64,000 nucleotides of DNA from Fundidesulfovibrio terrae (GCF_022808915.1 NZ_JAKZFS010000004.1:248001-312000), one strand, 5' to 3'. Positions 45,723-55,311 are shown, numbered from the stretch's first letter. Translations and numbers: made by a program. Notes: generated by a model from the letters alone, not told the origin.

Positions 45723-46409
45723 CTAATAGGGCTTGAGCAGTCCTTCGGACAAAAGGCTTTTCCGGGAGCAGCGCTCGGCCGTGGCCGCGTCGTGGGTGAC
45801 GATGACCATGGCGACCCTGGCCTCCTCGGTGATTTTCACGAAGTAATCCATGACGCGTTCAGAGTTGGCCTGGTCGAGCTGTCCGGTGGGCTCGTCGGCC
45901 AGGATGAACTCGGGTTCGTTCACCAGGGCGCGCGCGATGGACACGCGCTGGCGTTCGCCGCCCGACAGGCGGTTGGAGGGCTGGCGCACCCGGTGCTCCA
46001 GGTTGACCCGTTGCAGGGCCTCCATGATCATGTCGGGCCGTTCCCGGCGTTTAACCCCGGTATAGATCAGGGGCAACTCCAAATTCTCGTATACCGTGGA
46101 ATTCTCGAGCAAATCGCAGCTCTGGAACACGAAGCCCATCTTCTCGCGGCGGAATATCGCCTGGGCGTCGCGGTCCAGCGACAGCACGTCCACACCGGCC
46201 ACATTGTACACGCCGCTGGTGGCGGGCTGGAAAATGCCCAGGATGAAGAGCAGCGTGGACTTGCCCGAGCCGGATGGGCCCATGATGGCCACCATCTCGC
46301 CCCGGCGGACCTCGAGGTTGATGTCCTTGAGCACGGAGATCTTCTCCGCCCCCGAGTTGTAGTCCTTGGTCAGGTGCTGGATGTCGATGACGAGTTCGCT
46401 GTTATTCAT
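45723..46409 (-). CDS. ABC transporter ATP-binding protein (MacB/LolD type)
   Basis: A 228-residue ATPase of the LolD/MacB/FtsE group. Walker A is GPSGSGKST, the ABC signature LSGGERQRVSIARAL, Walker B EFILADEPTGQLDQ and the H-loop VTHDAAT. It overlaps the permease gene by 8 bases. Such ATPases drive mechanotransmission across FtsX-like permeases rather than classic transport through the membrane, moving substrates from the periplasm or outer leaflet of the inner membrane to a TolC-type duct. Confidence 0.95.
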   Translation of the reverse strand: MNNSELVIDIQHLTKDYNSGAEKISVLKDINLEVRRGEMVAIMGPSGSGKSTLLFILGIFQPATSGVYNVAGVDVLSLDRDAQAIFRREKMGFVFQSCDLLENSTVYENLELPLIYTGVKRRERPDMIMEALQRVNLEHRVRQPSNRLSGGERQRVSIARALVNEPEFILADEPTGQLDQANSERVMDYFVKITEEARVAMVIVTHDAATAERCSRKSLLSEGLLKPY

Positions 46410-47652
46410 AACGCATGGCGTCCACGACCTGCATCCGGCTGGCCCGGATGGAGGGATAGAGTCCCGAGCCGACTCCCAGCACGGCGGCGAAGGCCAGGCC
46501 GGCCGAGAGGCACAGGAAGAAAAGGCCCTCTGGGGGGCTCGAGCCGAGCATGCGGCTCATGTATTCGATGCCCACGCGCCCGATGAGCACGCCCAGGAAG
46601 GCGGAGGAGAAGGTGACGGTGAGGGCCTCGAAGAGAAACTGCCACAGGATGTCGGAGTCTTCCGCGCCCATGGCCTTTTTCAGGCCGATCTCGCGGGTGC
46701 GGGCCGTGACCGCCGCCATCATGATGTTCCAGATGCCGAAGCCGCCCAGCACCAGGGTGGCGCCGATGGAGGCGTAGATGAACAGGCTCACCCACCAGAA
46801 CATGCGCTGCACCTGCTGCAGGGGCTCCCAGCCCACCTGGATGCGCAGGCCCTTGTTGGACTGGTTGGCGGGGATGACGGACTCCAGGGCGGCGGCCACG
46901 GGGGCCACGTCGTCCCAGGTGTTGCAGCGGATGTACAGGCTCGAGATCTCCGAGATGTTGGGGATGCGGGCCTGGGCCGTGGTGATGGGCAAAAAGGCCA
47001 TGAGGGTCTTGTCGGCCGCGCGCACGCCGCCGATGATGCCCACCACGTGGTAGAGGTTGTTGTCCAGGCTGAGCATCTGGCCGATGGCGGCCTCGGGGGA
47101 GCCGAAGATGGTTTTGGCCAGGTCCTGGCCGAGCACGCACACCTTGTTGCCCAGGGCGATGTCCTCGGCGGTGAAGAGCCTGCCCAGGCGGGGCGTGAAG
47201 GAGAACAGCGACCAGTAGTTGGCGTCCACGCCCAGCAGGTTGAAGCCGTAGACCTTTTCCTGGTAGGTGGTGGTGGCCCCGGAGCGCAGCCTGCTCTTGG
47301 TGACCTCCTTGACCCCCGGGATCTGCTCCACAGCCGCGATGGTGCCGGAGCGAAACCATTCCTGGCGGTCGTACATCTGGGGATCGAAGTGGGCGGCGAT
47401 GATGGTCGCGCCGCCTAGGAGGTCCAGGTCGTTGTTGAAGTTGGCCTTGAGGTCGCGGCCCATGGTGACGATGGTGATGAAACCGGCGGTGCCCAGGGCG
47501 ATGGCGGCCATGACGCCTATGTAGCGGCGGCGCTTGCGCAGAACCTCGCGGAAGCTGATGCGGATAAGGTCCCGGAAGCGCAGGAGTCTCGTCCCGCGGT
47601 CGGGAGGGAGAAAACCCGCTGCCCGGAGGCTTTGCAGTGATTTGTTTGCCAT
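46402..47652 (-). CDS. FtsX/MacB-type ABC permease
   Basis: A roughly 416-residue membrane protein with the MacB topology: TM1 (RRRYIGVMAAIALGTAGFIT), a large periplasmic domain of about 200 residues (MacB_PCD-like; FGSPEAAIGQMLSLDNNLYH), and three C-terminal helices containing the FtsX signature TARTREIGLKKAMGAEDSDI. The start is uncertain: ATG at 47652 or 47661, or GTG at 47682. None has a strong ribosome site. The periplasmic domain is the part that would select cargo. It is encoded directly after the alpha-oxoamine synthase. Confidence 0.9.
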   Translation of the reverse strand: MANKSLQSLRAAGFLPPDRGTRLLRFRDLIRISFREVLRKRRRYIGVMAAIALGTAGFITIVTMGRDLKANFNNDLDLLGGATIIAAHFDPQMYDRQEWFRSGTIAAVEQIPGVKEVTKSRLRSGATTTYQEKVYGFNLLGVDANYWSLFSFTPRLGRLFTAEDIALGNKVCVLGQDLAKTIFGSPEAAIGQMLSLDNNLYHVVGIIGGVRAADKTLMAFLPITTAQARIPNISEISSLYIRCNTWDDVAPVAAALESVIPANQSNKGLRIQVGWEPLQQVQRMFWWVSLFIYASIGATLVLGGFGIWNIMMAAVTARTREIGLKKAMGAEDSDILWQFLFEALTVTFSSAFLGVLIGRVGIEYMSRMLGSSPPEGLFFLCLSAGLAFAAVLGVGSGLYPSIRASRMQVVDAMRYE

Positions 47653-47711
47653 GCTTCTCATAGGGGCGGCCCGTGCCGCCACCTGATTAGACTATCCGAA
47701 TAACGGTATGG

Positions 47712-49004
47712 TTACAACAAGGACTGGCTGGAGCGCGCTCCGGCGATGGTGGAGGCCTGTCCGGCCGCCGCTTCTTCCTCGGCCGCGACCTCGTCCTGGT
47801 CCTGGATGCGGATGCGGTACTTGCGCGCCATCTCGTCCATGACCTCCAGCACGAAGTCCAGCTGCCTGTCCTCGTGGGTGGACATGCAGGCGGTGCGGAT
47901 GAGCGCCTGCCCGCGCGGCACGGCCGGATAGATGGCCGGCAGGGCGAAGATTCCCCTGTCGAAGAGCTCCTGGGCGAACATGAACGCCTTCTCGTCGGAG
48001 CCGATGGTGATGGGGATGATGGGCGAGAGCGACTGGGTGATGCGAAGCCCCATCTCGTTGTAGGCCTTGCGCATGCGGGCGGTGATGGAGTGCAGGCGCG
48101 TAACTCGCTCGGGCTCGGCCTCGAGGATGTCGATGCAGGTGAGCGCGGCGGTGGCGCTGGCCGCGGGCAGGGCCGCGGAGAAGATCTGGGTGCGCGACTG
48201 GTGTTGGATGTATTCGAGCACGTCCACGTGGTCCGAGGCGATGAAGCCGCCGATGGAGGCGAACGCCTTGGAGAAGGTGCCCATGATGAAGTCGGTCTGG
48301 GCGGTGACGCCGAAGTGCTCGGCCGTGCCCCGCCCATTAGGGCCCAGCACGCCCAGGCCGTGTGCGTCGTCCAGGTAGACGAGCAGGTCAGGGAACTGTT
48401 TCTTGAGCCCGGCCAGCTCGTCCATGACCGCCACGTCGCCGGACATGGAGAAGATGCCCTCGGTGATGAGCAGCACCTGTCCGTCGAAGTCGGGCTTGGC
48501 CATCTCCGAGGCGATCTTGCGGGCGGCGGACCCGGCGTCGTTGTGGACGAAGGTGCCCATTTTCTTGGTGCCGCCCAGGCCCGCGAAGATGGAGGCGTGG
48601 TTTTCGCGGTCGCAGAGCACGTAGTCGCTGGGGGTGAGCAGGCAGCCCAGGGCGCCCAGGTTGGTGGAGAACCCGGTGACGTGCAGCACGGCGCGCTTCT
48701 TGCCCACGAAGGCGGCCAAGCGTTCTTCCAGGGTCTGGTGCAGCACCATGTTGCCCGAGAGGAAGCGCGAGCCGCCGGGGCCGGTGCCCATGCGGAAGAT
48801 GGCCTGGGCGGCGGCTTCCTTGACGCGGGCGTCATGGGCCAGTCCCAGGTAGTCGTTGGAGCCGATCATCACCAGGCGTTTCCCGGCGACCTCCACCTCG
48901 GTGCCCCAGGAGCGGTTGATGGGGCGGAAGTAGGGGTATATTCCCGCATCCCTCAGGTGGCGGGTGATGCCGGACACTTTCTGGCAGCGTTCATGCAATT
49001 TCAT
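47712..49004 (-). CDS. PLP-dependent alpha-oxoamine synthase (serine palmitoyltransferase/KBL/AONS family)
   Basis: A 430-residue fold-type I PLP enzyme. The ATG at 49004 is preferred (AGGAACG upstream). PLP-binding residues are complete: GTGPGGSRFLSGNMVLHQTL, His136 in ENHASIFAG, the Asp212 motif LDDAHGLGVLGPNGRG and the Schiff-base Lys246 in MGTFSKAFAS. The family condenses an amino acid with an acyl-thioester with loss of CO2. Members are BioF, KBL, HemA and serine palmitoyltransferase. There are no bio, tdh or hem genes near it. The HASI motif and export-operon context favour a lipid-forming role, but substrate is unproven. The Ala/Glu/Ser-rich C-terminal tail is unusual. Confidence 0.85.
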   Translation of the reverse strand: MKLHERCQKVSGITRHLRDAGIYPYFRPINRSWGTEVEVAGKRLVMIGSNDYLGLAHDARVKEAAAQAIFRMGTGPGGSRFLSGNMVLHQTLEERLAAFVGKKRAVLHVTGFSTNLGALGCLLTPSDYVLCDRENHASIFAGLGGTKKMGTFVHNDAGSAARKIASEMAKPDFDGQVLLITEGIFSMSGDVAVMDELAGLKKQFPDLLVYLDDAHGLGVLGPNGRGTAEHFGVTAQTDFIMGTFSKAFASIGGFIASDHVDVLEYIQHQSRTQIFSAALPAASATAALTCIDILEAEPERVTRLHSITARMRKAYNEMGLRITQSLSPIIPITIGSDEKAFMFAQELFDRGIFALPAIYPAVPRGQALIRTACMSTHEDRQLDFVLEVMDEMARKYRIRIQDQDEVAAEEEAAAGQASTIAGARSSQSLL

Positions 49005-49119
49005 CGGCTGGCGTTCCTCACGAATGGATTTGCCTGGATGGCGGACGGAAGGCGCTTTATGCGCCATTTTAGGAAGGGGCCTCTACCCCAAATAGAGTTC
49101 CCCTGCAACCCTTCGCCTG

Positions 49120-49599
49120 TCAATGGTCCTGGGCGCTCAGGTATTCGCGGACGTGGCGGGCGTTTTCCTTCATGATTTTCCCAAGCGCTATGCGGGCCCG
49201 GTCGTATTGACCCGGGAAGGCCGGGGTGTAGTAGACCTCGTCGTCGTCATCGGCCAGCACCAGGGTGTAGCTGCGGGTCCAGACGCTGCGCTTGGCCGAC
49301 CATTCCAGATAGATCCAGGCCAGGCGTTCGCGCCTGTCGGCGGTGATGGCCCGGGCCACGCCCCAGGCGTACGCCTCGCTTCCGGTTTCGGGCTTGCGGA
49401 ACTTGACGAAGTCGGGGCGCTCGTACGTCAGGTCAGAGGATTGGCAGAAGCCGCGCGCCGCGGTTTCCCAGGCGGCCTGGTACTGGTCCACGGAAAGTCC
49501 GTGCAGGCCCATGGGCGGGTAGACGTATCCGTTCCAGAAGGCGAAGGAGCCGATGGCCAGGCCCAGAAGGACCGCAAGGATGAGCAGGAGGCGCTTCAT
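49120..49599 (-). CDS. membrane-anchored protein of unknown function
   Basis: A 159-residue protein. The ATG at 49599 overlaps the stop of the gene before it (ATGA), and GGGAGG precedes it. One N-terminal hydrophobic helix (MKRLLLILAVLLGLAIGSFAF) anchors a soluble domain: YQAAWETAARGFCQSSDLTY and YTLVLADDDDEVYYTPAFPG, ending in a charged helix. No family recognised. It is the third gene of a unit led by the GT39-like transferase, so it may assist glycan transfer at the periplasmic face. Confidence 0.75.
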   Translation of the reverse strand: MKRLLLILAVLLGLAIGSFAFWNGYVYPPMGLHGLSVDQYQAAWETAARGFCQSSDLTYERPDFVKFRKPETGSEAYAWGVARAITADRRERLAWIYLEWSAKRSVWTRSYTLVLADDDDEVYYTPAFPGQYDRARIALGKIMKENARHVREYLSAQDH

Positions 49600-50039
49600 T
49601 TTCCGGCCTCCCTCGGCGCGGACGGCCTGCACAGGCTCCAGCCCAGGGACCAGCCCTCGGCCTCGAGCCGCCTGGCCCGGGCGAGCTTCTCCTCGGCCAT
49701 GTCCACGTAGTCGGCGTTGCGCGAGTCCTTGGCCGCGGTCTTGCGGATGGCCCGCTCCAGCCGGTCGCGGTTCACCAAGTCGCCATCCGGCGGATTTTCG
49801 CCCCGGGCCCGCATCTCGCGCCAGCGGATGTCCAGGGCCTTGCCGGTCTGGTAGTTGAAGTCGAAGTGGCGCTCCTTCATGATGAGGGAGTTCTCGCCGT
49901 CGTTCACGAGTCCCTGGTAGAAACGTCCGGGCTCGAGCGCGGGGTAGACCTCCGGCAGCTTCATGAATCCCTTCCAGGCGGTGAGCGCCAGGCAGAAGAA
50001 GAGACCCAGCTTCACCATGCGGGTGAGATCAATCCGCAC
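49596..50039 (-). CDS. membrane-anchored protein of unknown function, GT39 operon
   Basis: A 147-residue protein starting at GTG (50039) with AAGGAG 7 bases upstream. It overlaps the GT39 3' end by 11 bases. An N-terminal hydrophobic helix (VKLGLFFCLALTAWKGF) precedes a soluble region with FYQGLVNDGENSLIMKE and a basic helix (DRLERAIRKTAAKDSR). No family recognised. Coupled translation with both neighbours indicates a role together with the glycosyltransferase. Confidence 0.75.
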   Translation of the reverse strand: MRIDLTRMVKLGLFFCLALTAWKGFMKLPEVYPALEPGRFYQGLVNDGENSLIMKERHFDFNYQTGKALDIRWREMRARGENPPDGDLVNRDRLERAIRKTAAKDSRNADYVDMAEEKLARARRLEAEGWSLGWSLCRPSAPREAGK

Positions 50040-51642
50040 GGGGGGACTCCTTGCGCTTGTAAATCACCAGCGGCTTCTGGGGCGGCCCGGCGGGAATGAA
50101 ATAGTGGAACTGCGGCCCGGCCCGGTTGCCGAAGGTCTCGTCGGGCAGGTCCAGTTCGATGCGCTCGTAGTCGCGGGCCAGGTCCAGGTGGTTCTCGATG
50201 AACTCCCTGGGTGCGAAGAGGAATCCGTCGCGGTTGACGCGAACGTCGCGGCGCATGCTCACCCAGTCGGGCTTCTCGTCCAGGGCGATGGGGCCCTGCA
50301 GGCCGCCTATGATCCGGAAGGGCGTGTAGAACTGCAGGGGCATGTCCCCGTATTCGGCCAGGATGGTCTGTCCGGGCTTGGCGTTCTTCAGGAAGAAATT
50401 GACGAGGCTGATGTTCACGTCGGGATAGCCGCAGAGAACCTCGTTCAGATAGAGCTTGAGGGGGATGTTCACCGAGGTGAGCTGGCGCAGGTCGTTCTGC
50501 CAGGGGCGGTTGACGATGGCCAGGCGCTCCATGGGGATGATGTGCAGCCAGTTGGTGAGGCCCACCAGTATGAGAAACAGCGCCCCGGACGGTTTCGAGA
50601 ACCGCCAGAGCGCGAGCCCGGCCCAGGCCAGCAGCATGGCGCACGCCGGATAGAAATGGACGATGTACCGGTGGAAGCGCTGGGGGAACAGGGACAAGAT
50701 GAGCAGGCTTCCGATCATGATGAGCACCATGAACAGGCAGAAGCGTTCCGCCGGGGCCTGGGGGCCGCCCCGTCCCAGGAAGAACCCCCTCCAGCGCCAG
50801 GCCAGGGCGGCCAGCACCGGCAGGGGGATCATGTACATGATCCAGTCCGAGAAATAGAGCATGATGTTCTCGGGCACGAGCATGATGTTGAAGAGCGAGG
50901 ACTGCCGGCCCATCCTGTAGAGGAAGATGCCCGGCACGATCATCACGCAGGAGATCGCTATGGCCAGGGCCACGCGCCTGAAGGAGAGATCCTTGCGGTA
51001 GAGCAGGATCGCCGCCGCAAGCAGCGGCGGCGACAGGGAGAGCAGCAGCAGGTAGTTGGCGTGGAAAAGAAGCCCGAGGCCCAGGCCGATGGCCAGGAGC
51101 GGCGGTGTGCGGCGTTTCCAGTCCCCCAGGAATCCCCAGAGGATCAGGAGCATGATGAGCCCGCCCGCCGCGTAGTAGCGTCCCTGGCGGGCGTAGAGGA
51201 GAAACGGCGTGTACACCGTGAGCAGGGCCGCCGAGACGCGCGCCCAGGCCAGGTCGCCGAAGCGGCTCATGATGAAGAGATACGTGGCCGCGATGCAGAG
51301 AAGGCCGGTGACGGCGAAAAAGAACCGGGCCCAGAAGGTGGAATGCGGGTCCACGAGCTGTCCGGCGGCGGAAATGTAGATCTGCAACCAGGGGGACCAG
51401 CGCCAGATCATGTCCTGGCCGAACTCCCTGCGCTCCTCCTGGGAGACGATGTTCACGCCGTCCGTGACGTAGGGCAGTCCGGTGCGCACGACGTTGCGGC
51501 CCAGGTTGGCGGTCTCGGCTTCGTCCTGCCACAGGGGGCGCGAACCGAGGTTTACGAATATGAGGAAGGCCCCCAGGGCCAGGATGGTCCAGAAAATTGG
51601 GTCGCGTAAGAAGCGGGAGTGGGTTGCGGATATGGTGCTCAT
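50029..51642 (-). CDS. GT39/ArnT-like membrane glycosyltransferase
   Basis: A 537-residue GT-C enzyme with about ten membrane helices. The catalytic acidic pair follows the first helix in SRPLWQDEAETANLGRNVV, typical of the PMT/ArnT family, in which the first periplasmic loop holds the base. A periplasmic C-terminal domain (from about 350: QFYTPFRIIGGLQGPIALDE) completes it. It would transfer a sugar from a polyprenol-phosphate carrier to a protein, lipid or polysaccharide. Polyprenol-phosphate synthases of the type encoded at 39221 and possibly 51781 could provide its donor. Confidence 0.88.
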   Translation of the reverse strand: MSTISATHSRFLRDPIFWTILALGAFLIFVNLGSRPLWQDEAETANLGRNVVRTGLPYVTDGVNIVSQEERREFGQDMIWRWSPWLQIYISAAGQLVDPHSTFWARFFFAVTGLLCIAATYLFIMSRFGDLAWARVSAALLTVYTPFLLYARQGRYYAAGGLIMLLILWGFLGDWKRRTPPLLAIGLGLGLLFHANYLLLLSLSPPLLAAAILLYRKDLSFRRVALAIAISCVMIVPGIFLYRMGRQSSLFNIMLVPENIMLYFSDWIMYMIPLPVLAALAWRWRGFFLGRGGPQAPAERFCLFMVLIMIGSLLILSLFPQRFHRYIVHFYPACAMLLAWAGLALWRFSKPSGALFLILVGLTNWLHIIPMERLAIVNRPWQNDLRQLTSVNIPLKLYLNEVLCGYPDVNISLVNFFLKNAKPGQTILAEYGDMPLQFYTPFRIIGGLQGPIALDEKPDWVSMRRDVRVNRDGFLFAPREFIENHLDLARDYERIELDLPDETFGNRAGPQFHYFIPAGPPQKPLVIYKRKESPRAD

Positions 51643-51704
51643 GGTTTAAGCGGCGGTTCTCTACCCGCAATCTCGTCGAAAAACAAGGGCGGGCTCTTTG
51701 GGGC

Positions 51705-51733
51705 TTGACAGGGGGCGGGGGTTGGGGATTAAT
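51705..51733 (+). promoter_or_regulatory. promoter of the GT2 gene
   Basis: A perfect TTGACA (51705-51710), a 17-base spacer and ATTAAT (51728-51733) lie 48 bases ahead of the ATG at 51781, with CCGGAGGA just upstream of that start. This is the best sigma-70 match noticed in the window. Confidence 0.55.
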
Positions 51734-51780
51734 GCCCCGTTTCCGATTCCAGCAAGAGATCTTACCGGAGGATTCCCCCG

Positions 51781-52584
51781 ATGATGAACGGCAAGAAAGT
51801 GGTGGTGGTCATGCCGGCCTACAACGCCGCCGCCACACTGGAGCGCACCCTTTCCGAGGTGCCCCGCGACATCGTCGACGATGTCATCCTGGTGGACGAC
51901 GCCAGCCGCGACAATACCATCGAGCACGCCCGCAAGCTCGGCATCAAGTGCTTCCTGCACGAGCGCAACTGGGGCTACGGCCGCAACCAGAAGACCTGCT
52001 ATTCCGAGGCCCTCAAGCTCGGCGCGGACGTGGTCATCATGGTGCACCCCGACTACCAGTATACTCCTCTGATTATCCCGGCCATGGCCAACCTGGCCAC
52101 GTCCGGGCTCTACGACGCGGTGCTCGCGTCGCGCATCCTGGGCGGCACCGCCCTGGCTGGCGGCATGCCCGGATACAAGTACGTGTCCAACCGCGTGCTG
52201 ACCCTGTCCCAGAACCTGCTCATGGGGGCCAAGCTCTCGGAGTACCACACCGGCTACCGCGCCTTCACCCGCGAAGTGCTCGAGACGCTGCCCCTGTGGG
52301 AGAACTCCGACGACTTCGTCTTCGACAACCAGATGCTGGCCCAGACCCTGTTCTTCGGGTTCAAGATCGGCGAGGTGAGCTGCCCCACCAAGTATTTCGA
52401 CGAGGCCAGCTCCATCAACTTCAAGCGCAGCTGCATCTACGGCCTTGGCTGCCTGAAGACCGCCTGGCAGTTCCGCATGCAGAAGATGGGCAAGGGCGAC
52501 TACAAGATCTTCGACCCCAAGGGCCGGGGGTTGAAGCATTCCGATTCCGACTACTACACCGACCAGACCGTCACCTGCGAATAG
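51781..52584 (+). CDS. family 2 glycosyltransferase (polyprenol-phosphate mannosyltransferase-like, soluble)
   Basis: A 267-residue GT2 enzyme with no C-terminal membrane helices, so it is the short form. Motifs: [48 protein letters not shown] (the DXD position reads HPD-Y, as in some DPM1-like enzymes) and [18 protein letters not shown]. It is a monocistronic gene with a strong promoter and terminator, divergent from the GT39 operon. It probably forms a sugar-phosphate lipid or extends a surface glycan. Confidence 0.9.
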   Translation: MMNGKKVVVVMPAYNAAATLERTLSEVPRDIVDDVILVDDASRDNTIEHARKLGIKCFLHERNWGYGRNQKTCYSEALKLGADVVIMVHPDYQYTPLIIPAMANLATSGLYDAVLASRILGGTALAGGMPGYKYVSNRVLTLSQNLLMGAKLSEYHTGYRAFTREVLETLPLWENSDDFVFDNQMLAQTLFFGFKIGEVSCPTKYFDEASSINFKRSCIYGLGCLKTAWQFRMQKMGKGDYKIFDPKGRGLKHSDSDYYTDQTVTCE

Positions 52585-52611
52585 CGGGCGCGGTCCCGAC
52601 AGGACTTGACG

Positions 52612-52644
52612 AGCCCCCCGGCCCCGCGGCCGGGGGGCTTTTTT
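52612..52644 (+). terminator. rho-independent terminator of the GT2 gene
   Basis: AGCCCCCCGGCC (52612-52623) pairs perfectly with 52628-52639 across a 4-base loop CCGC, followed by a T run to 52644. It lies 27 bases past the stop. Confidence 0.9.
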
Positions 52645-52913
52645 GTGCGCCGGGTGCCGTTGCGCGCGGGGGGGGGGGGAATTGTTGTGGTTCGAACGCC
52701 ACGGGCGCAAAACATCTGCCGCCATCGGCCCAGGCCATGGATATTGCTGCGTCCGCCCCATACCAGACCGCCAGGACAGGGTATGCTGATCCGAGAAACG
52801 TCCTTGCTCTTTGCGTCAAAACGATGCAAATTTCGCCGCTTGTTAAAAAAATCCCAAATGACGGATATAAACGGGGCGACATTCGGAGCGCCTGAACGAC
52901 CGGAGGAATGGGC
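52645..52913. other. intergenic region with a 12-G homopolymer
   Basis: Leader region of the third chemoreceptor. It contains a run of twelve G residues at 52668-52679, unusual even in this GC-rich genome, and the flagellar-type promoter candidate at 52816. No gene is supported here. Confidence 0.6.
52816..52842 (+). promoter_or_regulatory. possible sigma-28 (FliA) promoter of the chemoreceptor gene
   Basis: TCAA (52816-52819), a 15-base spacer and GCCGCTTG (52835-52842) match the sigma-28 layout TAAA-N15-GCCGATAA in spacing and in 8 of 12 positions. Chemoreceptor genes are often in that regulon. The match in the last four bases is poor. Confidence 0.35.
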
Positions 52914-55283
52914 ATGTTCAAGTTCATGGACCGGGTACGGTTGCAGACAAAGTTGCAACTTGCTGTGATGATGATTGTTTTTGTCGCGGTGACCCTCTCG
53001 GCGGGACTGTCCATCTACAATATTTATTCGAAGGCCCTGAAGCTGGGCCAGTCACTGGCGGAAACGTCGGCAAGCGGCGTGGCGGAAGTGCTCGACCTCT
53101 ACCACAGGGCAAGCAAGTACCGCCTTGAGGCGGTGCTGGACATCCTGGAATCCCAGGTGGATATTGAGTCCTTCTCGCCGTCCTTCGACAAGGACAACGC
53201 CGTCGTGGACCGCATGCGCGAGCGCTACGACACCAGTGCGACCTATTTTTATTTCACGGACAAGGGCTTCGAGCGCATCTCCACCAACCTCGTGCAGGAC
53301 GGCAAGCGCATGACGGGCACGGCCATCGACTCCGGCCCGGTTTTCGAGGCCCTCAAGGCCGGACGCCCCCACCAGGGCGTTTCCATGCTGGGGGGGATCT
53401 ACCGCATCGTGGAGTACCGGCCCCTCAAGAAGAACGGGCAGGTGGTGGGGGCGGTGTTCGCGGGCAAGCGCATCTTCAGCCAGGATTTCATTGACTACCT
53501 GAAAACCGTGACCGTGAACGGAAAAGGCTATCCCTTCATTCTCGACGGCCAGGGCAACTTCGCCTACCACCCCGACCCCGGGTTCAACGGCAAGCCGTCC
53601 AGCCAGGTCTCGACGGTGGCCGACCAGCTGATGTCCAACAAGGAGAAGTTCCTTACCTACGAGACCCGGGGGCAGCACAAGGTGGCGGCCATGGAGGAGT
53701 TTCCCGAGTACGGCTGGAAGATTTATTTCGGCATGACCCGGGACGAAACCCTGCACGGCCTGGACTGGGTGGTCTACAAATCCTCCCTGCTGGGCCTGGG
53801 GCTGGCCATGGTGGGCTCCTTCCTGAGCCTGGTGCTGCTGGTGTCGCGGGTGCTGCTCGATCCGGTGAAGCGCATCGCCCACGCCTCGGAACAGATCGCC
53901 AAGGGCGAGTACGACGTCTCCATCGACTACGAGGCCCCGGACGCCCTGGGCGAGACCGCCGACAGCGTACGGCGCCTGGCGTTGACCGTGAAGGAGAAGA
54001 TCGGCTTCATCCAGGGGGTGCTCGATTCCATCAAGTCCCCCAACATCATCTGCGACACGGCGGGCAAGGTCCTCCAGATCAACCGGGAGATGGTCGAATT
54101 CCTAGGCGCGGGGGGAACGCCCGAGAGCTGGAAGGGGCGCACGGCCGGGGATCTCATCTTCGGCGACCCGAACCGCAAGGCCGTAATCCAGCAGGTGATC
54201 GAGGAGCGCACGGCCCGTATCGGCTACCAGTCCGACGTGACCTCGCGCTCGGGCGAGGTCAGGCACGTGCGCATCGACGCCGTGCCCCTCTACGACCTGG
54301 ACGGACACCTGATCGGCGGCTGCTCGGTGTGGACGGACATGACCGAAGTGGTGCGCAGCCACCGCGAGGCCGAGGACAACCAGAAGCGGCTCCTGGACGT
54401 GGCCCGGGACATCGACGCCTTCACCCAGCACGTGGCGGCGGCCTCCGATCAACTGGCCGCCCAGATCGAACAGGCTTCTCGCGGCACGGAAAACCAGCGC
54501 GACCGCACCGCCTCCACGGCCACCGCCATGGAGGAGATGAACGCCACGGTGATGGAGGTGGCCCGCCACGCATCCGAGGCGGCGGACGGCGCCAGGGACG
54601 TGCAGGAGAAATCCGCCCACGGTGCCCAGGTAGTGCAGGAGGTGGTCTCGGCCATGGGCCGGGTGAGCACCATGTCGCGCGAGCTCTCCGGCGAGATCAA
54701 CGAACTGGGACGCCAGGCCGCGGACATCACCTCCATCATCAACGTGATCCAGGACATCGCCGACCAGACCAACCTGCTGGCCCTGAACGCGGCCATCGAG
54801 GCGGCCCGGGCCGGAGAAGCCGGGCGCGGCTTCGCCGTGGTGGCCGACGAGGTGCGAAAGCTCGCCGAGCGGACCATGTCCGCCACCTCTGAAGTGACCG
54901 GCTCCATCCAGGCCATCACCGGAACCGTGGACAAAAACGTGCGCAGCGTGAACCAGGCAGTGTCGGCCATCGAAGAGTCCAACCGCTTGGCCTCCCAGGC
55001 CGGGGACTCCCTGGAGGAGATACTGGGCATCGCGGGCAAGGCCGTGGACCAGATCACCTCCATCGCCACGGCCGCCGAGCAGCAGTCGGCCACCTCGGAG
55101 GAGATCAACCGCAGCGTGGACGAGATCAACGCCATCGCCTCGGAAACGGCCGAGGGCATGAACCACTCCGCCCAGGCCGTCTCGGACCTGGCCCGGCAGG
55201 TGACCGACCTCAAGGGGCTGGTGGAACGCATGGGCGCGCCCGGGCGGAAAGAGCTGGCGCAGGCCGGATTGGCCCGGCCGTAG
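52914..55283 (+). CDS. methyl-accepting chemotaxis protein, single-Cache plus PAS
   Basis: A 789-residue chemoreceptor. The ATG at 52914 is preferred to 52908 because GGAGGA abuts the latter. TM1 is at about 12-34. A periplasmic sCache_3/Cache3-Cache2-like domain covers about 40-285 ([47 protein letters not shown]). TM2 is at about 288-309, HAMP next, then a PAS domain (about 360-478: [32 protein letters not shown]). The signalling tip [20 protein letters not shown] is near 616-646. No CheR pentapeptide is seen. Ligands of this Cache type are often small carboxylates, but the sensor is not assignable by eye. Confidence 0.95.
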   Translation: MFKFMDRVRLQTKLQLAVMMIVFVAVTLSAGLSIYNIYSKALKLGQSLAETSASGVAEVLDLYHRASKYRLEAVLDILESQVDIESFSPSFDKDNAVVDRMRERYDTSATYFYFTDKGFERISTNLVQDGKRMTGTAIDSGPVFEALKAGRPHQGVSMLGGIYRIVEYRPLKKNGQVVGAVFAGKRIFSQDFIDYLKTVTVNGKGYPFILDGQGNFAYHPDPGFNGKPSSQVSTVADQLMSNKEKFLTYETRGQHKVAAMEEFPEYGWKIYFGMTRDETLHGLDWVVYKSSLLGLGLAMVGSFLSLVLLVSRVLLDPVKRIAHASEQIAKGEYDVSIDYEAPDALGETADSVRRLALTVKEKIGFIQGVLDSIKSPNIICDTAGKVLQINREMVEFLGAGGTPESWKGRTAGDLIFGDPNRKAVIQQVIEERTARIGYQSDVTSRSGEVRHVRIDAVPLYDLDGHLIGGCSVWTDMTEVVRSHREAEDNQKRLLDVARDIDAFTQHVAAASDQLAAQIEQASRGTENQRDRTASTATAMEEMNATVMEVARHASEAADGARDVQEKSAHGAQVVQEVVSAMGRVSTMSRELSGEINELGRQAADITSIINVIQDIADQTNLLALNAAIEAARAGEAGRGFAVVADEVRKLAERTMSATSEVTGSIQAITGTVDKNVRSVNQAVSAIEESNRLASQAGDSLEEILGIAGKAVDQITSIATAAEQQSATSEEINRSVDEINAIASETAEGMNHSAQAVSDLARQVTDLKGLVERMGAPGRKELAQAGLARP

Positions 55284-55311
55284 CCTGGCCCCGGTCGGGG
55301 ATGTGAAAAGA

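Noticed and set aside
47712-49004. bioF or kbl housekeeping assignment
   Set aside because: No biotin or threonine-degradation genes adjoin it, and it is in an export operon. Left as family level.
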